Assembly: GCF_000003605.2 (NCBI RefSeq)
Contig: NW_003129662.1
Span: 1-29,728, forward strand
DNA from: Saccoglossus kowalevskii
Taxonomy: Eukaryota > Hemichordata > Enteropneusta > Harrimaniidae
DNA length: 29,728 bases
Reading direction: 5' to 3'
The notes beneath the pieces were generated by a model. The model had not been told where the DNA came from. It worked only from the letters and a program-made list of their open reading frames with translations, and searched no databases. The position numbers were made by a program, and so were the translations under genes. This document shows, piece after piece, positions 12,035 to 24,870 of this stretch (positions are counted from its first letter, which is position 1; each line of letters opens with the position of its first letter).

Positions 12035-12272
12035 ATGCCAGGTTATAGTGGCAACAGTCGATATTTATACCATCATATATGATGCCAGGTTATAGTGGTA
12101 ACAGTTGAATAATATACCATCATACACTCATGCCAGGTTATATTGGCAACAGTCGATACTTAGACCACAATACACTAATGCCAGGTTATAGTGGCAACTG
12201 TCGATACTTAGACCACAATACACTAATGCCAGGTTATAGTGGCAACAGTCGATACTTATACCATCATATATA
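12035..12272. repeat. Junction block with two 47-bp units
   Basis: Five units link B run 4 to the next lead-in: a CATATATG 47-bp unit (12035-12081), a TTGAATAATATACC unit, two class A units (one with TATATTGGC, one with GGCAACTGTCG) and a second 47-bp unit ending CATATATA (12226-12272). It looks like the middle of a cassette cut short after two class A units and joined to another lead-in. Confidence 0.7.
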
Positions 12273-12656
12273 ATGCCAGGTTATAGTGGCAACAGTTGAA
12301 TATTATATCACGATACATAAATGGCAGGTTATAGTGGCAACAGTCGATACTTAGACCACAATACACTAATGCTAGGTTATAGTGGCAACAGTTGAATATT
12401 AGACCACAATACACTAATGCCAGGTTATAGTGGCAACAGTGGATACTTATACCACCATACACTAATGCCAGGTTATAGTGGCAACAGTCGATACTTAGAC
12501 TACAATACACTAATGCCAGGTTATAGTGGCAACAGTTAAATATTATACCACCATACACTAATGCCAGGTTATAGTGGCAACAGTTGAATATTATACCACC
12601 ATACAGTAATGGCAGGTTATAGTGGCAACAGTCGATACTTAGACCACAATACACTA
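12273..12656. repeat. Eight-unit lead-in to cassette 5
   Basis: The same eight units as 6902-7285, 5371 bp away, with few differences (TATATCACGATACATAA near 12310 instead of TATACCACGATACACTA). It contains the TTAGACTACAAT class A unit and the CAGTTAAATATT unit. Confidence 0.8.
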
Positions 12657-13903
12657 ATGCCAGGTTATAGTAGCAACAGTTGAATATTATACCACCATAC
12701 ACTAATGCCAGGTTATAGTGGCAACAGTTGAATATTATACCACCATACAGTAATGCAAGGTTATAGTGGCAACAGTAGATACTTAGACCACAATACACTA
12801 ATGCCAGGTTATAGTGGCAACAGTTGAATATTATACCACCATACACTAATGCCAGGTTATAGTGGCAGTAGTTGATACTTAGACCCCAATACACAAATGC
12901 CATGTTATAGTGGCAACAGTCGATACTTAAGCCATCATACACTGATGCCAGGTTATAGTGGCAACAGTCGATAGTTAGACCACAATACACTAATGCCAGG
13001 TTATAGTGGCAACAGTTGAATATTATACCATCATACACTCATGCCAGGTTATAGTGGCAACAGTCGATACTTATACCATTATACACTGATGCAATGTTAT
13101 AGTGGCAGTAGTTGATACTTATACCACTATACACTAATGCCAGGTTATAGTGGCAGTAGTTGATACTTATACCATCATACACTGATGCCATGTTATAGTG
13201 GCAGTAGTTGATACTTATACCATCATACACTGATGCCATGTTATAGTGGCAGTAGTTGATACTTATACCACAATGCACTAATGCCAGGTTATAGTGGCAA
13301 TAGTCGATACTTATACCATCATACACTGATGCCATGTTATAGTGGCAACAGTCGATACTTATACCATCATATATGATGCCAGGTTATAGTGGCAACAGTT
13401 GAATAATATACCATCATACACTCATGCCAGGTTATAGTGGCAACAGTCGATACTTAGACCACAATACACTAATGCCAGTTTATAGTGGCAACAGTCGATA
13501 CTTAGACCGCAATACACTAATGGCAGGTTATAGTGGCAACAGTCGATACTTAGACCACAATACACTAATGGCAGGTTATAGTGGCAACAGTCGATACTTA
13601 GACCACAATACACTAATGGCAGGTTATAGTGGCAACAGTTGAATATTATACCACCATACACTAATACCAGGTTATAGTGGCAACAGTTGAATATTATGGC
13701 ATCATACAGTAATGCCAGGTTATAGTGGCAACAGTAGATACTTAGACCACAATACACTAATCCCAGGTTATAGTGGCAACAGTTGAATAGTATACCATCA
13801 TACACTCATGCCAGGTTATAGTGGCAACAGTTGAATATTATACCACCATACACTAATGCCAGGTTATAGTGGCAACAGTTGATAATTAAACCATCATACA
13901 CTG
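12657..13903. repeat. Mixed C/A/D cassette, copy 5
   Basis: Full-length cassette: core 12657-13040, D-rich part 13041-13423, A/C run 13424-13903. It matches copy 3 at offset 5371 along its full length, with scattered substitutions such as TTAAGCCATC near 12930, CCACAATGCAC near 13270 and GACCGCAAT near 13507. The 47-bp CATATATG unit and the CTGTGCC right border are both present. Confidence 0.85.
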
Positions 13904-14190
13904 TGCCAGGTTATAGTGGCAACATCGAATACTCATACTATCATACACTGATGCCAGGTTATAGTGGCAACAGCCAACATTTATACCATCATACACTGAT
14001 GCCAGGTTATAGTGGCAACATCCAATAGTTATACCATCATACACAGATGCCAGGTTATAGTGGCAACAGCCAATACTTATATCATCATACTCTGAAGCCA
14101 GGTTATAGTGGCAACAGATGATACTTAAACCATCATACACTGATGCCAGGTTATAGTGGCAACAGTAGATACTTATACCATCATACCCTG
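13904..14190. repeat. Class B unit run 5 (shortest)
   Basis: Only six units (287 bp): the CATCGAATAC unit, one CCAACATTT unit, CATCCAATAG, an ACTCTGAAGCC unit, the CAGATGATAC unit and a GTAGATAC unit. These are the first units of B runs 3 and 7 with one unit missing. The run is then cut off and joined to class A and C units at 14191, where the unit begins ATGCCATG. It is a large deletion relative to the other runs. Confidence 0.8.
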
Positions 14191-14430
14191 ATGCCATGTT
14201 ATAGTGGCAACAGTGGATACTTATACCACAATACACTAATGGCAGGTTATAGTGGTAACAGTCGATACTTAGACCACAATACACTAATGCTAGGTTATAG
14301 TGGCAACAGTTAAATATTATACCACCATACACTAATGCCAGGTTATAGTGGCAACAGTTGAATATTATACCACCATACAGTAATGGCAGGTTATAGTGGC
14401 AACAGTCGATACTTAGACCACAATACACTA
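14191..14430. repeat. Short lead-in to cassette 6
   Basis: Five units: a TGGATACTTATACC unit, a class A unit with GTGGTAACAG (14239), a CAGTTAAATATT unit, a class C unit ending CAGTA and a class A unit. From about 14246 the sequence pairs with 16261 onward at an offset of 2015 bp. Confidence 0.75.
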
Positions 14431-15293
14431 ATGCCAGGTTATAGTAGCAACAGTTGAATATTATACCACCATACACTAATGCCAGGTTATAGTGGCAACA
14501 GTTGAATATTATACCACCATACAGTAATGCAAGGTTATAGTGGCAACAGTAGATACTTAGACCACAATACACTAATGCCAGGTTATAGTGGCAACAGTTG
14601 AATATTATACCACCATACACTAATGCCAGGTTATAGTGGCAGTAGTTGATACTTAGACCCCAATACACAAATGCCATGTTATAGTGGCAACAGTCGATAC
14701 TTAAACCATCATACACTGATGCCAGGTTATAGTGGCAACAGTCGATAGTTAGACCACAATACACTAATGCCAGGTTATAGTGGCAACAGTTGAATATTAT
14801 ACCATCATACACTCATGCCAGGTTATAGTGGCAACAGTCGATACTTATACCATTATACACTGATGCAATGTTATAGTGGCAGTAGTTGATACTTATACCA
14901 CTATACACTAATGCCAGGTTATAGTGGCAGTAGTTGATACTTATACCATCATACACTGATGCCATGTTATAGTAGCAGTAGTTGATACTTATACCATCAT
15001 ACACTGATGCCATGTTATAGTGGCAGTAGTTGATACTTACACCACTATACACTAATGCCAGGTTATAGTGGCAATAGTCGATACTTATACCATCATACAC
15101 TGATGCCATGTTATAGTGGCAACAGTCGATACTTATACCATCATATATGATGCCAGGTTATAGTGGCAACAGTTGAATAATATACCATCATACACTCATG
15201 CCAGGTTATAGTGGCAACAGTCGATACTTAGACCACAATACACTAATGCCAGTTTACAGTGGCAACAGTCGATACTTAGACCACAATACACTA
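14431..15293. repeat. Mixed C/A/D cassette, copy 6 (truncated)
   Basis: Core 14431-14814, D-rich part 14815-15197, then only two class A units (15198-15293) before class B-type units begin. The cassette's last part is missing. It shares CAGTTTACAGTGG and TAGTAGCAGTAG with copies 1 and 7. Against copy 7 (offset 2015) I noticed only a few substitutions, one being ACTTACACC near 15037. Confidence 0.85.
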
Positions 15294-15773
15294 ATGGCAG
15301 GTTATAGTGGCAACAGTGGATACTTATACCACCATACACTAATGCCAGGTTATAGTGGCAACAGTTGATACAAATACTACCATACACTGATGCCAGGTTA
15401 TAGTTGCAACAGTAGATACTTATACCATCATACACTGATGCTAGGTTATAGTGGCAACAGCCAATACTTATACCATCATACACTGATGCTAGGTTATAGT
15501 GGCAACAGCCAACATTTATACCATCATACACTGATGCCAGGTTATAGTGGCAACAACCAATATTTATACCATCATACACTGATGCCAGGTTATAGTGGCA
15601 ACAGCCAATATTTATACCATCATACACTGATGCCAGTTCATAGTGGCAACAGCCAACATTTTTACCATCATACACTGATGCCAGGTTATAGTGGCAACAG
15701 CCAATATTTATACCATCATACACTGATGCCAGGTTATATTGGCAACAGTGGATACTTATACCACCATACACTA
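15294..15773. repeat. Class B unit run 6
   Basis: Exactly ten units. It starts with a TGGATACTTATACC unit and the TTGATACAAATAC unit, then a unit with TATAGTTGCAACAG (15390), and ends with the TATATTGGC unit. It pairs with the last ten units of B run 7 (20917-21396) at offset 5623; the match continues into the following class A block. The first part of a normal B run is absent. Confidence 0.85.
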
Positions 15774-16445
15774 ATGCTATGTTGTAGTGGCAACAGTCGA
15801 TACTTAGACCACAATACACTAATGGCAGGTTATAGTGGCAACAGTCGATACTTAGACCACAATACACTAATGGCAGGTTATAGTGGCAACAGTAGATACT
15901 TAGACCACAATACACTAATGCCAGGTTATAGCGGCAACAGTTGAATATTATACCATCATACAATCATGCCAGGTTATAGTGGCAACAGTCGATACTTAGA
16001 CCACAATACACTAATGCCAGGTTATAGTGGCAACAGTGGATACTTAGACCACAATACACTAATGCCAGGTTATAGTGGCAACAGTGGATACTTAGACCAC
16101 AATACACTAATGCCAGGTTATAGTGGCAACAGTGGATACTTATACCACCATACACTAATGCTATGTTGTAGTGGCACCAGTCGATACTTAGACCACAATA
16201 CACTAATGGCAGGTTATAGTGGCAACAGTCGATACTTAGACCACAATACACTAATGGCAGGTTATAGTGGTAACAGTCGATAATTAGACCACAATACACT
16301 AATGCTAGGTTATAGTGGCAACAGTTAAATATTATACCACCATACACTAATGCCAGGTTATAGTGGCAACAGTTGAATATTATACCACCATACAGTAATG
16401 ACAGGTTATAGTGGCAACAGTCGATACTTAGACCACAATACACTA
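15774..16445. repeat. Class A block with 384-bp doublet and lead-in to cassette 7
   Basis: Fourteen units. Marker units ATGCTATGTTGTAG lie at 15774 and 16158, eight units apart; the second has GGCACCAGTCG. The block matches 21397 onward at offset 5623 as far as about 16253. There it switches to a GTGGTAACAGTCGATAATTAG unit and then matches the lead-in of cassette 6 at offset 2015. The switch at 16254 is a visible recombination junction between two copies. Confidence 0.8.
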
Positions 16446-17605
16446 ATGCCAGGTTATAGTAGCAACAGTTGAATATTATACCACCATACACTAATGCCAG
16501 GTTATAGTGGCAACAGTTGAATATTATACCACCATACAGTAATGCAAGGTTATAGTGGCAACAGTAGATACTTAGACCACAATACACTAATGCCAGGTTA
16601 TAGTGGCAACAGTTGAATATTATACCACCATACACTAATGCCAGGTTATAGTGGCAGTAGTTGATACTTAGACCCCAATACACAAATGCCATGTTATAGT
16701 GGCAACAGTCGATACTTAAACCATCATACACTGATGCCAGGTTATAGTGGCAACAGTCGATAGTTAGACCACAATACACTAATGCCAGGTTATAGTGGCA
16801 ACAGTTGAATATTATACCATCATACACTCATGCCAGGTTATAGTGGCAACAGTCGATACTTATACCATTATACACTGATGCAATGTTATAGTGGCAGTAG
16901 TTGATACTTATACCACTATACACTAATGCCAGGTTATAGTGGCAGTAGTTGATACTTATACCATCATACACTGATGCCATGTTATAGTAGCAGTAGTTGA
17001 TACTTATACCATCATACACTGATGCCATGTTATAGTGGCAGTAGTTGATACTTATACCACTATACACTAATGCCAGGTTATAGTGGCAATAGTCGATACT
17101 TATACCATCATACACTGATGCCATGTTATAGTGGCAACAGTCGATACTTATACCATCATATATGATGCCAGGTTATAGTGGCAACAGTTGAATAATATAC
17201 CATCATACACTCATGCCAGGTTATAGTGGCAACAGTCGATACTTAGACCACAATACACTAATGCCAGTTTACAGTGGCAACAGTCGATACTTAGACCACA
17301 ATACACTAATGGCAGGTTATAGTGGCAACAGTCGATACTTAGACCACAATACACTAATGGCAGGTTATAGTGGCAACAGTCGATACTTAGACCACAATAC
17401 ACTAATGGCAGGTTATAGTGGCCACAGTTGAATGTTTATACCCACCATACACCTAATATTCAGGGTTATAGTGGTCACCAGTTGAAATATTATAACCTCA
17501 TAACAGTAATTGCCAGGTTATAGTGGCAACAGTTGAATATTATACCACCATACACTAATGCCAGGTTATAGTGGCAACAGTTGATAATTAAACCATCATA
17601 CACTG
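16446..17605. repeat. Mixed C/A/D cassette, copy 7
   Basis: Core 16446-16829, D-rich part 16830-17212, then A and C units 17213-17605. It resembles copy 1 throughout, including TTGAATGTT and CTAATAT...CAGG variants in its last part. Its length is inflated by nine inserted bases between 17405 and 17557. The right border carries the CTGTGCC deletion. Confidence 0.8.
17405..17557. other. Cluster of single-base insertions, probable low-quality consensus
   Basis: Three neighbouring units measure 51, 53 and 49 bp instead of 48. Compared with the equivalent units of copy 1 (1002-1145), the extra bases include doubled T, C, G and A: GTTTATACCCACC for GTTATACCACC, ACACCTAAT for ACACTAAT, CAGGGTTAT for CAGGTTAT, AATTGCC for AATGCC. 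Flanking units have no such changes. The pattern of extra bases, many in short homopolymers, suggests unpolished long-read consensus or an assembly join. Real local decay is less likely. Confidence 0.7.
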
Positions 17606-20600
17606 TGCCAGGTTATAGTGGCAACATCGAATACTCATACTATCATACACTGATGCCAGGTTATAGTGGCAACAGCCAACATTTATACCATCATACACTG
17701 ATGCCAGGTTATAGTGGCAACATCCAATAGTTATACCATCATACACTGATGCCAGGTTATAGTGGCAACAGCCAATACTTATATCATCATACTCTGAAGC
17801 CAGGTTATAGTGGCATCAGCCAATACTTATATCATCATACTCTGAAGCCAGGTTATAGTGGCAACAGATGATACTTAAACCATCATACACTGATGCCAGG
17901 TTATAGTGGCAACAGTAGATACTTATACCATCATACCCTGATGCCATGTTATAGTGGCAACAGCCAATACTTATACCATCATACACTGATGCCAGGTTAT
18001 AGTGGCAACAGCCAATACTTATACCATCATACACTGTTGCCAGGTTATAGTGGCAACAGCCAATACTTATACCATCATACACTGATGCCTGGTTATAGTG
18101 GCAACAGCCAATATTTATACCATCATACACTGTTGCCAGGTTATAGTGGCAACAGCCAACATTTATACCATCATACACTGATGCCAGGTTATAGTGGCAA
18201 CAGCCAACATTTATACCATCATACACTGATGCCAGGTTAGAGTGGCAACAGCCAATAATTATACCATCATACTCTGAAGCCAGGTTATAGTGGCAACAGA
18301 TGATACTTAAACCATCATACACTGATGCCAGGTTATAGTGGCAACAGTAGTTACTTATACCATCATACACTGATGCCAGGTTATAGTGGCAACTGCCAAT
18401 ACTTATACCATCATACACTGTTGCCAGGTTATAGTGGCAACAGCCAATACTTATACCATCATACACTGATGCCAGGTTATAGTGGCAACAGCCAATACTT
18501 ATACCATCATACACTGATGCCAGGTTATAGTGGTAACACCCAATACTTATAACATCATACACTGATGCTAGGTTATAGTGGCAACAGCCAACAATTATAC
18601 CATCATACACTGATGCCAGGTTTTAATGGCAACAACCAATATTTATACCATCATACACTGATGCCAGGTTATAGTGGCAACAGCCAATACTTATACCATC
18701 ATACACTGATGCTAGGTTATAGTGGCAACAGCCAACATTTATACCATCATACACTGATGCCAGGTTATAGTGGCAACAACCAATATTTATACCATCATAC
18801 ACTGATGCCAGGTTATAGTGGCAACAGCCAATATTTATACCATCATACACTGATGCCAGGTTATAATGGCAACAACCAATATTTATACCATCATACACTG
18901 ATGCTAGGTTATAGTGGCAACAGCCAACATTTATACCATCATACACTGATGCCAGGTTATAGTGGCAACAACCAATATTTATACCATCATACACTGATGC
19001 CAGGTTATAGTGGCAACAGCCAATATTTATACCATCATACACTGATGCCAGTTCATAGTGACAACAGCCAACATTTTTACCATCATACACTGATGCCAGG
19101 TTATAGTGGCAACAGCCAATATTTATACCATCATACACTGATGCCAGGTTATAGTGGCAACAACCAATATTTATACCATCATACACTGATGCCAGGTTAT
19201 ATTGGCAACAGTGGATACTTATACCACCATACACTAATGCCAGGTTATAGTGGCAACAGTTGATACAAATACTACCATACACTGATGCCAGGTTATAGTG
19301 GCAACAGTAGATACTTATACCATCATACACTGATGCTAGGTTATAGTGGCAACAGCCAATACTTATACCATCATACACTGACGCTAGGTTATAGTGGCAA
19401 CAGCCAACATTTATACCATCATACACTGATGCCAGGTTATAGTGGCAACAACCAATATTTATACCATCATACACTGATGCCAGGTTATAGTGGCAACAGC
19501 CAATATTTATACCATCATACACTGATGCCAGTTCATAGTGGCAACAGCCAACATTTTTACCATCATACACTGATGCCAGGTTATAGTGGCAACAGCCAAT
19601 AATTATACCATCATACTCTGAAGCCAGGTTATAGTGGCAACAGATGATACTTAAACCATCATACACTGATGCCAGGTTATAGTGGCAACAGTAGTTACTT
19701 ATACCATCATACCCTGATGCCATGTTATAGTGGCAACAGCCAATACTTATACCATCATACACTGATGCCAGGTTATAGTGGCAACTGCCAATACTTATAC
19801 CATCATACACTGTTGCCAGGTTATAGTGGCAACAGCCAATACTTATACCATCATACACTGATGCCAGGTTATAGTGGCAACAGCCAATACTTATACCATC
19901 ATACACTGATGCCAGGTTATAGTGGTAACACCCAATACTTATAACATCATACACTGATGCTAGGTTATAGTGGCAACAGCCAACAATTATGCCATCATAC
20001 ACTGATGCCAGGTTTTAATGGCAACAACCAATATTTATACCATCATACACTGATGCCAGGTTATAGTGGCAACAGCCAACACTTATACCATCATACACTG
20101 ATGCTAGGTTATAGTGGCAACAGCCAACATTTATACCATCATACACTGATGCCAGGTTATAGTGGCAACATCCAATATTTATACCATCATACACTGATGC
20201 CAGGTTATAGTGGCAACAGCCAATATTTATACCATCATACACTGATGCCAGGTTATAATGGCAACAACCAATATTTATACCATCATACACTGATGCTAGG
20301 TTATAGTGGCAACAGCCAACATTTATACCATCATACACTGATGCCAGGTTATAGTGGCAACAACCAATATTTATACCATCATACACTGATGCCAGGTTAT
20401 AGTGGCAACAGCCAATATTTATACCATCATACACTGATGCCAGTTCATAGTGGCTACAGCCAACATTTTTACCATCATACACTGATGCCAGGTTATAGTG
20501 GCAAAAGCCAATATTTATACCATCATACACTGATGCCAGGTTATAGTGGCAACAGCCAATATTTATACCATCATACACTGATGCCAGGTTATAATGGCAA

Positions 20601-21396
20601 CAACCAATATTTATACCATCATACACTGATGCTAGGTTATAGTGGCAACAGCCAACATTTATACCATCATACACTGATGCCAGGTTATAGTGGCAACAAC
20701 CAATATTTATACCATCATACACTGATGCCAGGTTATAGTGGCAACAGCCAATATTTATACCATCATACACTGATGCCAGTTCATAGTGGCTACAGCCAAC
20801 ATTTTTACCATCATACACTGATGCCAGGTTATAGTGGCAAAAGCCAATATTTATACCATCATACACTGATGCCAGGTTATAGTGGCAACAACCAATATTT
20901 ATACCATCATACACTGATGCCAGGTTATATTGGCAACAGTGGATACTTATACCACCATACACTAATGCCAGGTTATAGTGGCAACAGTTGATACAAATAC
21001 TACCATACACTGATGCCAGGTTATAGTTGCAACAGTAGATACTTATACCATCATACACTGATGCTAGGTTATAGTGGCAACAGCCAATACTTATACCATC
21101 ATACACTGATGCTAGGTTATAGTGGCAACAGCCAACATTTATACCATCATACACTGATGCCAGGTTATAGTGGCAACAACCAATATTTATACCATCATAC
21201 ACTGATGCCAGGTTATAGTGGCAACAGCCAATATTTATACCATCATACACTGATGCCAGTTCATAGTGGCAACAGCCAACATTTTTACCATCATACACTG
21301 ATGCCAGGTTATAGTGGCAACAGCCAATATTTATACCATCATACACTGATGCCAGGTTATATTGGCAACAGTGGATACTTATACCACCATACACTA
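17606..21396. repeat. Class B unit run 7
   Basis: Seventy-nine mostly class B units, one base short (3791 bp) because of the initial deletion. The marker unit CCAATAATTATACC/ACTCTGAAGCC occurs at 18247 and 19591, exactly 28 units apart, defining a higher-order unit. The stretch from about 18716 to 19960 matches 23996-25240 (offset 5280). The stretch 19591 to about 20868 matches 26599 onward (offset 7008). The last ten units match B run 6. One point change near 18240 turns GGTTATAG into GGTTAGAG. Confidence 0.85.
20197..20868. repeat. Tandem duplication of a seven-unit (336-bp) block
   Basis: Seven units occur twice in a row (20197-20532 and 20533-20868) in the same order. They are a plain B unit, a TATAATGGCAACAACC unit, an ATGCTAGG/CCAACATTT unit, a CAACAACC unit, a plain B unit, a CAGTTCATAGTGGCTACAGCC unit and a GGCAAAAGCC unit. 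The last two variants are rare, so the duplication is unambiguous. The same pair occurs at 27205-27877. Confidence 0.85.
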
Positions 21397-22212
21397 ATGC
21401 TATGTTGTAGTGGCAACAGTCGATACTTAGACCACAATACACTAATGGCAGGTTATAGTGGCAACAGTCGATACTTAGACCACAATACACTAATGGCAGG
21501 TTATAGTGGCAACAGTAGATACTTAGACCACAATACACTAATGCCAGGTTATAGCGGCAACAGTTGAATATTATACCATCATACAATCATGCCAGGTTAT
21601 AGTGGCAACAGTCGATACTTAGACCACAATACACTAATGCCAGGTTATAGTGGCAACAGTGGATACTTAGACCACAATACACTAATGCCAGGTTATAGTG
21701 GCAACAGTGGATACTTAGACCACAATACACTAATGCCAGGTTATAGTGGCAACAGTGGATACTTATACCACTATACACTAATGCTATGTTGTAGTGGCAA
21801 CAGTCGATACTTAGACCACAATACACTAATGGCAGGTTATAGTGGCAACAGTCGATACTTAGACCACAATACACTAATGGCAGGTTATAGTGGCAACAGT
21901 AGATACTTAGACCACAATACACTAATGCCAGGTTATAGCGGCAACAGTTGATTATTATACCATCATACAATCATGCCATGTTATAGTGGCAACAGTCGAT
22001 ACTTAGACCACAATACACTAATGCCAGGTTATAGTGGCACAGTGGATACTTAGACCACAATACACTAATGCCAGGTTATAGTGGCAACAGTCGAATACTT
22101 AGACCACAATACAATAATGGCAGGTTATAGTGGCAACAGTCGATACTTAGACCACAATACACTAATGGCAGGTTATAGTGGCAACAGTCGATACTTAGAC
22201 CACAATACACTA
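21397..22212. repeat. Class A block with 384-bp doublet, extended
   Basis: Seventeen units. ATGCTATGTTGTAG marker units lie at 21397 and 21781. A second AGCGGCAACAG class C unit at 21925 suggests that a third eight-unit round began. After 22021 units of irregular length appear: 47 bp (GGCACAGTGG, 22021) and 49 bp (CAGTCGAATAC, 22068). The part up to about 21876 matches 15774-16253 at offset 5623. Confidence 0.8.
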
Positions 22213-23268
22213 ATGCCAGGTTATAGTGACAACAGTTGAATATTATACCACCATACACTAATGCCAGATTATAGTGGCAACAGTTGAATATTATACCACC
22301 ATACAGTAATGCCAGGTTATAGTGGCAACAGTAGATACTTAGACCACAATACACTAATGCCAGGTTATAGTGGCAACTGTTGAATATTATACCACCATAC
22401 ACTAATGCCAGGTTATAGTGGCAGTAGTTGATACTTAGACCCCCAATACACAAATGCCATGTTATAGTGGCAACAGTCGATACTTAAACCATCATACACT
22501 GATGCCAGGATATAGTGGCAACAGTCGATACTTAGATCACAATACACTAATGCCAGGTTATAGTGGCAACAGTTGAATATTATACCATCATACACTCATG
22601 CCAGGTTAAAGTGGCAACAGTCGATACTTATACCATTATACACTGATGCAATGTTATAGTGGCAGTAGTTGATACTTATACCACTATACACTAATGCCAG
22701 GTTATAGTGGCAGTAGTTGATACTTATACCATCATATCTGATGCCATGTTATAGTGGCAGTAGTTGATACTTATACCATCATACACTGATGCCCATGTTA
22801 TAGTGGCAGTAGTTGATACTTATACCACTATACACTAATGCCAGGTATAAGTGGCAACAGTCGATACTTATACCATCATATATGATGCCAGGTTATAGTG
22901 GCAACAGTTGAATAATATACCATCATACACTCATGCCAGGTTATAGTGGCAACAGTCGATACTTAGACCACAATACACTAATGGCAGGTTATAGTGGCAA
23001 CAGTTGAATATTATACCACCATACACTAATGCCAGGTTATAGTGGCAAAAGTTGAATATTATAGCACCATACAGTAATGCCAGGTTATAGTGGCAACAGT
23101 AGATACTTAGAACACAATACACTAATGCCAGGTTATAGTGGCAACAGTTGAATATTATAGCATCATACACTCATGCCAGGTTATAGTGGCAACAGTTGAA
23201 TATTATACCACCATACACTAATGCCAGGTTATAGTGGCAACAGTTGATAATTAAACCATCATACACTG
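22213..23268. repeat. Mixed C/A/D cassette, copy 8 (degenerate)
   Basis: Core 22213-22597, D-rich part 22598-22932, A/C run 22933-23268. It has single-base changes the other copies lack: an extra C in GACCCCCAAT (22441), a lost base in CATCATATCTG (near 22735), an extra C in ATGCCCATG (22789) and GGTATAAGTGG (22846). One unit of the D part is missing, so the 47-bp CATATATG unit (22838-22884) directly follows a D unit. The core begins with AGTGACAACAG where other copies have AGTAGCAACAG. The right border keeps CTGATGCC, as in copy 4. Confidence 0.8.
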
Positions 23269-24870
23269 ATGCCAGGTTATAGTGGCAACATCGAATATTC
23301 ATACTATCATACACTGATGCCAGGTTATAGTGGCAACAGCCAACATTTATACCATCATACACTGATGCCAGGTTATAGTGGCAACATCCAATAGTTATAC
23401 CATCATACACTGATGCCAGGTTATAGTGGCAACAGCCAATATTTATACCATCATACACTGATGCCAGGTTATAGTGGCAACAGCCAATATTATACCATCA
23501 TACACTGATGCCAGGTTATAGTGGCAACAGCCAATACTTATACCATCATACTCTGAAGCCAGGTTATAGTGGCAACAGATGATACTTAAACCATCATACA
23601 CTGATGCCAGGTTATAGTGGCAACAGTAGATACTTATACCATCATACCCTGATGCCATTTTATAGTGGCAACAGCCAATATTTATATCATCATACACTGA
23701 TGCCAGTATATAGTGGCAACAGCCAATACTTATACCATCATACACTGTTGCCAGGTTATAGTGGCAACAGCCAATACTTATACCATCATACACTGATGCC
23801 AGGTTATAGTGGCAAGAGCCAATATTTATACCATCATACACTGTTGCCAGGTTATAGTGGCAACAGCCAACATTTATACCATCATACACTGATGACAGGT
23901 TATAGTGGCAACAGCCAATATTTATACCATCATACACTGATGCCAGGTTATAGTGGCAACAGCCAATACTTATACCATCATACATCTGATGCTAGGTTAT
24001 AGTGGCAACAGCCAACATTTATACCATCATACACTGATGCCAGGTTATAGTGGCAACAACCAATATTTATACCATCATACACTGATGCCAGGTTATAGTG
24101 GCAACAGCCAATATTTATACCATCATACACTGATGCCAGGTTATAATGGCAACAACCAATATCTATACCATCATACACTGATGCTAGGTTATAGTGGCAA
24201 CAGCCAACATTTATACCATCATACACTGATGCCAGGTTATAGTGGCAACAACCAATATTTATACCATCATACACTGATGCCAGGTTATAGTGGCAACAGC
24301 CAATATTTATACCATCATACACTGATGCCAGTTCATAGTGGCAACAGCCAACATTTTTACCATCATACACTGATGCCAGGTTATAGTGGCAACAGCCAAT
24401 ATTTATACCATCATACACTGATGCCAGGTTATAGTGGCAACAACCAATATTTATACCATCATACACTGATGCCAGGTTATATTGGCAACAGTGGATACTT
24501 ATACCACCATACACTAATGCCAGGTTATAGTGGCAACAGTTGATACAAATACTACCATACACTGATGCCAGGTTATAGTGGCAACAGTAGATACTTATAC
24601 CATCATACACTGATGCTAGGTTATAGTGGCAACAGCCAATACTTATACTATCATACACTGACGCTAGGTTATAGTGGCAACAGCCAACATTTATACCATC
24701 ATACACTGATGCCAGGTTATAGTGGCAACAACCAATATTTATACCATCATACACTGATGCCAGGTTATAGTGGCAACAGCCAATATTTATACCATCATAC
24801 ACTGATGCCAGTTCATAGTGGCAACAGCCAACATTTTTACCATCATACACTGATGCCAGGTTATAGTGGC

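Noticed and set aside
20015-21586. A 523-residue minus-strand open frame, overlapping a 344-residue + frame (19957-20991)
   Set aside because: Both strands are open over the same repeats. That is expected of a period divisible by three with few stop-generating variants, and there is no sign that either frame is selected.
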